A DNA stretch of 9,650 bases, from contig JAAUSP010000269.1 in NCBI GenBank assembly GCA_012032575.1, positions 1 through 9,650 of the forward strand, read 5' to 3'. Under the pieces are notes generated by a model, which saw only the letters and a program-made list of their open reading frames with translations, was not told the DNA's origin and made no database searches. The position numbers and the translations under genes are program-made. Source of the stretch: Anaerolineales bacterium (GTDB lineage: Bacteria > Chloroflexota > Anaerolineae > 4572-78 > J111). Positions 6,222-9,650 of this stretch are shown here, in pieces. How positions within the stretch are numbered: position 1 is the first letter of the stretch; the number at the start of each line of letters is the position of its first letter.

Positions 6222-6816
6222 AACCACTGCTCACCGCCTGCCCCGCCGGAGTGCGCACGCTGCTGATTCCGGCGGCGATCACCGCTTCCACCGGCAGCAC
6301 CCCCCGCAGGTCACGAATTTGCCCCACCGCAATAAAACGCCCGTCTTCGCCGGTCGAAGCCAGGGCCACCGCCGCCAGCGCGCCGATAATGCCGCCGCCG
6401 GTGCCGCCCAGTTCCCTCAGAATCAGTTGATGCGATTGGGCCAGTTGACGCGCTTCTTCCTTCGTCACCAGCGTGGTTTTGGTGCGATAGCCAAACTCAA
6501 CAGCCGGTAAGGGCATGTTTAAGGCCACACACAAGCCGGGGTCGCTGCCGGGCTGGAAACGGGCCAGCATGAGCGCGGCCACCTCGTCGGCCACCTCGGT
6601 TAAATTTAGCGTGGTTTCGTCCACGGAGAGGTGAATCACATTGGCGCTGTTCCGGGCCGTCATCGGCACGCGGGGATCATTGAGCAGTTGGTGGCGGGTA
6701 ATGCCAATCAGCGGCCAGCGTTCGGCCAGAATGGCGGCAATATCGCGGGCCAGCCGGCCCGTTCCCGGCGAGTCGAGGATGTCGGTATCATCCAGTCCAA
6801 TAAAAAGGGTTGACAT
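6085..6816 (-). CDS. TiaS-like protein (DDTD kinase-type domain), frameshifted tail
   Basis: As sequenced this encodes 243 residues. The N-terminus IGLDDTD (residues 6-12) and the segment GGTGGGIIGALAA (137-149) resemble the N-terminal domain of archaeal TiaS, the tRNA-Ile2 agmatidine synthetase (COG1571). The OB-fold and zinc-ribbon parts of TiaS are absent, so tRNA modification is not implied; the bacterial role is unknown. The start at 6816 is supported by AAGGAA about 8 bases upstream. From residue 206 the sequence is out of frame: adding one base to the T4 run at 6202-6205 (an A on the coding strand) gives IKIRPALIGGEAVLLVEA, far more protein-like than the sequenced tail. It converges on the M1 peptidase and diverges from the DUF134 operon, sharing its control region. 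Confidence 0.7.
   Translation of the reverse strand: MSTLFIGLDDTDILDSPGTGRLARDIAAILAERWPLIGITRHQLLNDPRVPMTARNSANVIHLSVDETTLNLTEVADEVAALMLARFQPGSDPGLCVALNMPLPAVEFGYRTKTTLVTKEEARQLAQSHQLILRELGGTGGGIIGALAAVALASTGEDGRFIAVGQIRDLRGVLPVEAVIAAGISSVRTPAGQAVSSGFIEPGIKSVRRSSAVRPCYWSKQPESSGGDSAGLRLPQPLFRQWI
6202..6205 (-). other. Frameshift site 5 (probable missing T; A on coding strand)
   Basis: Five bases instead of four restore the minus-strand protein as FIEPGIKIRPALIGGEAV. The sequenced frame instead gives an implausible Ser/Arg/Trp-rich tail. Confidence 0.65.
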
Positions 6817-6838
6817 AGGTTTGTTCCTTTGCTATAAT
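6810..6838 (+). promoter_or_regulatory. Consensus sigma-70-type promoter of the DUF134 operon
   Basis: TTGACA (6810-6815) and TATAAT (6833-6838) both match the consensus perfectly, with the ideal 17-base spacer. The predicted start is near 6845, about 42 bases before ATG 6887. The -35 box overlaps the start codon of the divergent TiaS-like gene. So strong a promoter probably needs repression, in keeping with the palindrome on its start site. Confidence 0.85.
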
Positions 6839-6841
6839 AGT

Positions 6842-6857
6842 TTTGGTATATACCAAA
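6842..6857. promoter_or_regulatory. Perfect 16-bp palindromic operator
   Basis: TTTGGTATATACCAAA is a perfect palindrome. Flanking ATAGT and ACTAT extend the symmetry, with one extra T. It covers the predicted start of the rightward promoter (near 6845) and that of the leftward one (near 6850). A repressor bound here would block both. The DUF134 helix-turn-helix protein encoded downstream is the obvious candidate; this is inference. Confidence 0.7.
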
Positions 6858-6885
6858 CTATAGAGGTTCAATAAGGAGTAATCAA
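6857..6885 (-). promoter_or_regulatory. Probable promoter of the TiaS-like gene
   Basis: On the minus strand, TTGATT (6880-6885) and TATAGT (6857-6862) are separated by 17 bases, matching 4 of 6 and 5 of 6 consensus positions. The predicted start near 6850 leaves a leader of about 34 bases with the AAGGAA ribosome site. It faces the rightward promoter, so the two would interfere with each other. Confidence 0.5.
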
Positions 6886-6886
6886 A

Positions 6887-7135
6887 ATGGCTAAAATATT
6901 TGTCCGTGAACGTAAGCATGTGGGTGAACTGGCCGGACGCCCCCGCTTTGCCATTATTGGCGTCGAGGGCAGCGATCTGAAATTTTTCAAACCTCACGTG
7001 CGCCGCACTGAACTGGATGCCATTGCCCAGAGTGTCGGCGCTGAAGTGGTGATTCTACCCCAGGGCGAAGCTAATCCCCAGGGACCGGGCAAAGGTGAAC
7101 GCCGCCGTCGGGGTCGGCATCAAACCGGAGACTGA
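6887..7135 (+). CDS. Small protein of unknown function in the DUF134 operon
   Basis: This 82-residue protein starts at ATG 6887, with AAGGAG at ideal distance. Residues 1-60 look like a compact alpha/beta fold (FAIIGVEGSDLKFF, then a helix around RRTELDAIAQSVGAEVVILP). The C-terminus is a short basic tail rich in Gly and Arg (GKGERRRRGRHQ). There is no signal peptide, membrane segment or cysteine. The stop is five bases before the DUF134 start, so the two are co-transcribed and probably translationally coupled. I do not recognise a named family. The spacing of beta strands and helix is loosely reminiscent of NifX/NifB-associated domains that often sit beside DUF134 genes, but key motifs are not visible, so no function is assigned. 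Confidence 0.75.
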   Translation: MAKIFVRERKHVGELAGRPRFAIIGVEGSDLKFFKPHVRRTELDAIAQSVGAEVVILPQGEANPQGPGKGERRRRGRHQTGD

Positions 7136-7140
7136 GACCT

Positions 7141-7548
7141 ATGCCTCGCCCGCGCAAGTGGCGTCGCCTCCGCCATGAGCCACAGCCTGCTATTTTCAAG
7201 CCCGTTGGGCTGCCTTTGGGCAAGTTGGAACAGGTCACGCTGCTGCACGAAGAATTAGAGGCGTTGCGCCTGACTGATCTGGAAGGCCAGCACCAGGCCG
7301 ACGCCGCCAGCCAGATGAACATTTCTCGCTCCACTTTACAACGCCTGGTCACGGAAGCCCGGCGCAAAGTTGCCCTGGCCCTGGTCAACGGCGCGGCGTT
7401 ACACATCGAAGGCGGAGTTTTTCGCGTGGCCGCCGTGCGCTGGCACTGCGGCGACTGCGGCCACGATTGGGACATCACTCACGGCAGCGGCCAGGGCCAG
7501 CCGGAGAGATGTCCCCAATGCGGCAGTTCAGTCATTCGGGAAAGGTAG
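7141..7548 (+). CDS. DUF134 (UPF0251) family DNA-binding protein with C-terminal zinc ribbon
   Basis: The 135-residue protein opens with the family signature MPRPRK, followed by FKPVGLPL and the helical region LHEELEALRLTDLEG. A sigma-70-region-4-like helix-turn-helix covers about residues 53-77 (MNISRSTLQRLVTEARRK), then ALVNGAALHIEGG closes the DUF134 domain near residue 92. C103-x2-C106 and C124-x2-C127 form an added zinc ribbon. It is cytoplasmic and probably a transcriptional regulator, possibly metal- or redox-responsive through the ribbon. It follows the 82-residue gene by five bases; GGAG lies 12 bases upstream, so coupling matters. The stop codon TAG falls inside a GGTAGAC repeat. 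The likely target is the 6842-6857 palindrome. Confidence 0.88.
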   Translation: MPRPRKWRRLRHEPQPAIFKPVGLPLGKLEQVTLLHEELEALRLTDLEGQHQADAASQMNISRSTLQRLVTEARRKVALALVNGAALHIEGGVFRVAAVRWHCGDCGHDWDITHGSGQGQPERCPQCGSSVIRER

Positions 7549-7587
7549 ACGGTAAATAGTGGACGGTAGACAGTAGACGGTAGACGG
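7544..7587. repeat. Degenerate GGTAGAC tandem repeat, left copy
   Basis: GGTAGAC-like units repeat about six times with small changes, starting at the DUF134 stop codon. Positions 7565-7585 are the reverse complement of 7856-7876 at 20 of 21 bases, so this tract and the right copy form an inverted pair around the convergent spacer. Confidence 0.8.
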
Positions 7588-7706
7588 GGAAAGTTTTCTT
7601 GTTCACAGTCTCAGTACTTCCAATTTTTCGAGGAGTGAGGCATCCTTAGTACAACTTGGTGCTAAATTCGTAACGAAATTAAAGCGGACAAGTACCTTGG
7701 TAAAGT

Positions 7707-7799
7707 CATGTCATTCCGACCGGAGGGAGGAATCTTCGTTGCCACAGCCTAAAATGGTATGGCGAGCAAGAAGATTTCTCGCTAACGCTCGAAATGACA
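7707..7799 (-). repeat. Cloverleaf-like palindromic interspersed element, copy 2 (inverted)
   Basis: This 93-bp element starts with CATGTCATTCCGA and ends with TCGAAATGACA. Its reverse complement matches the element at 1668-1767 in both termini, both outer hairpin arms (TTTC/GAAA and TTCC/GGAA) and the AATCTT/AAGATT closing bases. The central arm differs in sequence but can still pair (TTGC/GCAA, GCC/GGC). It lies between the convergent DUF134 and molybdenum-storage-like genes. The rest of the 7549-7871 spacer (about 7590-7706 and 7800-7855) shows no gene or clear signal. Confidence 0.75.
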
Positions 7800-7855
7800 C
7801 CCAAACCGGGTGCATTTTCCTGTAAAACAAACCTTGCCTGCCGTATTTTATCCCT

Positions 7856-7876
7856 GTCTACCATCTACTGTCTACC
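7856..7876. repeat. GGTAGAC repeat, right inverted copy
   Basis: These 21 bases are the reverse complement of 7565-7585 with one mismatch. The minus-strand stop codon at 7872-7874 lies within it, so the repeat supplies the end of this gene as well. Confidence 0.8.
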
Positions 7877-8699
7877 CCTTGTAAATTCGCGTCCCCACAT
7901 GCTCCCCGGCCACGGCACGGGTGATATTACCGCGTTCCAGGCCATTGACAATGAAAACTTCATGCAGGCTGCGGGCGTCGCGCAGGGCTTCAAGCATGCT
8001 CCGTTCGACGGCCAAATCTTCCAGGTCGCGGGCCAGCAGTTCGTTGACCTCGACTTCGGGGATGAATTGGGCCGCCGGGTCTTTTTTGGGGTCGGCGGTG
8101 TAGAGGCCCTGCTCATCTTTGATCATAATGCAGCGCTTGGCCCCCATAACCTCGGCCAGTAAAAATGCGCCGGCATCGGTGCGATGCGGCGGGATGCGCC
8201 CCAGCGCCGGAGGTCGCTCGAACAGGCCGTAGGGCGGCATGGCGTGGACGACCGGCAGGCAGCCCAGGGTCAGGTATTGGGCTAGCTTGGGCAGGTCGTC
8301 GTGACCAATTTTGATACCGCCGCGCTGGCTCAGCAGCACCGCCACCATCAAAGCGTTCTGCTCGCTGATGCTCGACCCCAGGCGGGCCATCACCCCTGTC
8401 GGCATACCCAGGTCCATCGCAATAGCATAGGCGTGCCGCGCCCGTGTGCCGCCGCCCGTAGTGATAACAATCTTGTGCGACTGCCGGGCCGCCACTAATT
8501 CATCCAGAATCGGCAGCAGCGCTTTGCTGCCCCGGTCAATAATACTTTGCCCGCCCACTTTCACCACAATCAGCTCAGGCAGAAGCCGGTAGACCGGGCC
8601 GGTGTCGGTGCTGGCCAGCAGCGCTTTATCCATCAACGACTCGCCCATCAACGGCGAGACAATGTGCAGCCGGCCGCTTTCATCCCGTTCAAGACTCAT
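7872..8699 (-). CDS. Molybdenum-storage-protein-like amino acid kinase family protein
   Basis: This 275-residue protein has the amino acid kinase fold. Key segments are KVGGQS (47-52), TGGGTRARH (81-89), PPHRTDAGAFLLAE (170-183), KDEQGLYTADP (194-204) and AGEHVGT (264-270). These match the MosA/MosB subunits of the Azotobacter molybdenum storage protein, as remembered, better than UMP kinase, the usual automatic label. That complex packs polynuclear molybdate or tungstate inside an ATP-binding hexamer in the cytoplasm. The N-terminal HIVSPL resembles MosA, while KVGGQSIIDRG and the NGLERGNITRA segment resemble MosB, so one gene may serve both roles. ATG 8699 is chosen for its GGGAGG ribosome site; the upstream extension to 8747 overlaps the promoter. 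No second subunit gene is visible nearby. Confidence 0.8.
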   Translation of the reverse strand: MSLERDESGRLHIVSPLMGESLMDKALLASTDTGPVYRLLPELIVVKVGGQSIIDRGSKALLPILDELVAARQSHKIVITTGGGTRARHAYAIAMDLGMPTGVMARLGSSISEQNALMVAVLLSQRGGIKIGHDDLPKLAQYLTLGCLPVVHAMPPYGLFERPPALGRIPPHRTDAGAFLLAEVMGAKRCIMIKDEQGLYTADPKKDPAAQFIPEVEVNELLARDLEDLAVERSMLEALRDARSLHEVFIVNGLERGNITRAVAGEHVGTRIYKG

Positions 8700-8745
8700 G
8701 CAATCCTCCCAAAATTCCACTAAAATTAAACAGCAATAAGGACTC

Positions 8746-8774
8746 ATTTTAGCACGCCTGAAGATGAGTCACAA
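8746..8774 (-). promoter_or_regulatory. Promoter of the molybdenum-storage-like gene
   Basis: On the minus strand, TTGTGA (8769-8774) and TAAAAT (8746-8751) are exactly 17 bases apart. The predicted start leaves a leader of about 40 bases with a strong GGGAGG ribosome site. This confirms ATG 8699 over the longer frame. Confidence 0.65.
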
Positions 8775-8791
8775 GCAGGGATGGTAAAGCA

Positions 8792-8883
8792 GTATCTTCT
8801 CAATAATTCGGGGTAGGGGCACGGCCTTGCGCCTGCCCCACGGGGCGACCGCAAGGGTTCGCCCCTACATATTGAGAAGATAC
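8792..8883. repeat. Outer 14-bp perfect inverted repeat
   Basis: GTATCTTCTCAATA (8792-8805) and TATTGAGAAGATAC (8870-8883) are perfect reverse complements. They enclose the GC-rich element at 8813-8868 almost flush, as if that element had inserted into the loop of an earlier hairpin. Confidence 0.85.
8813..8868. repeat. GTAGGGGC-ended palindromic element
   Basis: This 56-bp GC-rich element has perfect 8-bp ends, GTAGGGGC and GCCCCTAC. Inside, CTTGCG (8826-8831) can pair with CGCAAG (8850-8855), and TGCCCC with GGGGCG around the centre. Elements with these ends are common in environmental Chloroflexota-like genomes, from memory. It is non-coding and MITE-like. Confidence 0.8.
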
Positions 8884-8890
8884 GTAAAGC

Positions 8891-8923
8891 AGACCCCATA
8901 GGTTTTCCAAACCTATGAGGTCT
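8891..8923. repeat. 33-bp hairpin palindrome
   Basis: AGACCCCATAGGTTT (8891-8905) and AAACCTATGAGGTCT (8909-8923) pair at 14 of 15 positions around a TCC loop. It lies eight bases after the preceding inverted repeat. It could be a transcription terminator without a clear U-run or another REP-like repeat. Confidence 0.75.
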
Positions 8924-8982
8924 ATTCAGCAGAAATGAGGCAAGATTTATCGAAGTCATTTCCGAGGTTTGACTGGACTGGC

Positions 8983-8988
8983 TATAAT
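8983..8988 (+). promoter_or_regulatory. -10 box immediately before the second M1-type gene
   Basis: TATAAT lies only 10 bases before ATG 8999, so the transcript would start within a few bases of the start codon, leaving almost no leader. No -35 match occurs at normal spacing; TTGACT at 8969 is too close. No ribosome site is visible, consistent with leaderless translation. Confidence 0.5.
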
Positions 8989-8998
8989 TAAAGATATT

Positions 8999-9650
8999 AT
9001 GCCCAACCTAACAAAACCGCTGGTCAGACATATTCTTTTGGCAGCCCTCCTTGTGGGTGTCCTGGCTTGTAGATTGATCGCCAGCGCGCCCACTCCCACC
9101 CCGTCGCCTGCTCCCACCCCCTCGCCGACTACTCTCCCGCCAACCAGTCCTCCCCCCACCCCTGTACCCTCGCCGACCAGCGCACCCGCGATTGCCTCGC
9201 CCACAACCAGTGTGCCGCCCATCGCCACGCCGGAGGTTGACTGGGCCAATTTGTCGCTCTACCAGCAGGCCATGCTGCCCGAATTTGCCGCCGATGTCGA
9301 AACAGCCGCCGCTGCGGGAGCCAGCCGTTATTATCTTGAAGTCGAATTAATTCTACCAGCGGGGAATGCCGGCACGCCCCGGCTGGCCGGGCGAGAGCGC
9401 GTTCGCTACACCAACACCGAACAGGTGGCGCTATCCGAAATTTATTTCCGGCTTTATCCTAACATGCCGGGCTACGGGGGCAAGATGACCGTAGAGCAGG
9501 TAGTTGTTGATAGTGAACCCATCGAGCCGGAGATGGCAGCCAACAACTCGGCGGTGCGAATTCCGCTGTTTCAACCACTGGCACCGGGCGCAGCCGCCGA
9601 CATTACCCTGCTTTACCAGGCTGATATCCCCAGAGAAACTGAGCAGGGTT
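8999..9650 (+). CDS. M1-family-like lipoprotein, N-terminal part (cut by window end)
   Basis: The frame is open from ATG 8999 to the window edge, at least 217 residues. A signal peptide ends in VLAC with C24 as the probable lipid anchor. A long Pro/Thr/Ser-rich linker follows (about residues 30-78), then a beta-rich domain. The segment IYFRLYPNMPGYGGK matches VFRLYPNLPNYGGA of the M1 peptidase at 4585-6117, so the two are paralogues. The catalytic domain would lie beyond the window and cannot be checked. The linker is much longer than in the first paralogue, holding the domain farther from the membrane. It is read from the opposite strand to the molybdenum-storage-like gene, diverging from it. 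Confidence 0.8.
   Translation, partial: MPNLTKPLVRHILLAALLVGVLACRLIASAPTPTPSPAPTPSPTTLPPTSPPPTPVPSPTSAPAIASPTTSVPPIATPEVDWANLSLYQQAMLPEFAADVETAAAAGASRYYLEVELILPAGNAGTPRLAGRERVRYTNTEQVALSEIYFRLYPNMPGYGGKMTVEQVVVDSEPIEPEMAANNSAVRIPLFQPLAPGAAADITLLYQADIPRETEQG

Noticed and set aside
7544..7876. CRISPR array or attachment-site pair
   Set aside because: The GGTAGAC units are too short, degenerate and unspaced for CRISPR, and no integrase or cargo gene lies between the inverted copies.
7872..8747. Longer start for the molybdenum-storage-like gene at 8747
   Set aside because: The extra 16 residues overlap the predicted -10 box, while ATG 8699 has a strong GGGAGG ribosome site.
8956..9249. 97-codon Gly/Val-rich minus-strand frame
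   Set aside because: It is the complement of the Pro/Thr linker of the lipoprotein starting at 8999.

Overview
The window looks like a piece of a Chloroflexota (probably Anaerolineae-like) chromosome, most likely from an environmental assembly. This is an inference from gene content and style: moderately high GC, secreted lipoproteins with Thr/Pro-rich linkers, TolB/PD40-type propellers, a molybdenum-storage-like kinase-fold protein, a DUF134 regulator, and intergenic regions packed with short palindromic repeats. No rRNA, tRNA, CRISPR array, transposase or phage gene was seen.

Layout. 14-1618 (+) encodes a membrane protein with a PH-like region and a C-terminal zinc ribbon. 1619-1946 holds a 100-bp cloverleaf-like repeat, a promoter and a leader hairpin. 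1947-4228 (+) is a membrane-anchored beta-propeller gene with two tandem propeller domains; the second is split by two single-base frameshifts. 4229-4584 is a repeat-rich spacer. 4585-6117 (+) is an M1-family lipoprotein aminopeptidase, split by one frameshift and mis-terminated by another. Convergent to it on the minus strand (6816 to about 6085) is a TiaS-like protein with a frameshifted tail. 6810-6886 is a compact divergent regulatory region with a perfect 16-bp palindrome. 6887-7548 (+) is a two-gene operon: an 82-residue protein of unknown function and a DUF134 helix-turn-helix/zinc-ribbon regulator. 7549-7871 is a repeat-filled convergent spacer holding a second, inverted copy of the cloverleaf-like element. 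7872-8699 (-) is a molybdenum-storage-protein-like gene with a good promoter. 8748-8998 holds nested inverted repeats. From 8999 to the window edge is the start of a second M1-type lipoprotein.

How the parts may work together. The DUF134 regulator probably controls its own operon and the divergent TiaS-like gene through the palindrome, which covers both predicted transcription starts. The molybdenum-storage-like gene is next to this unit but has its own promoter, so a functional link is only suggested by position. The propeller protein and the two M1 lipoproteins are cell-envelope proteins.

Two cautions and one pattern stand out. First, five separate single-base indels in short homopolymers each restore a convincing protein when corrected. 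Sequencing or assembly error is therefore more likely than pseudogenes, and the broken genes are probably intact in the organism. Second, family names rest on motif recognition from memory; no searches were run. The pattern is that three of the four main intergenic regions contain a palindromic element nested inside a second, unrelated inverted repeat.
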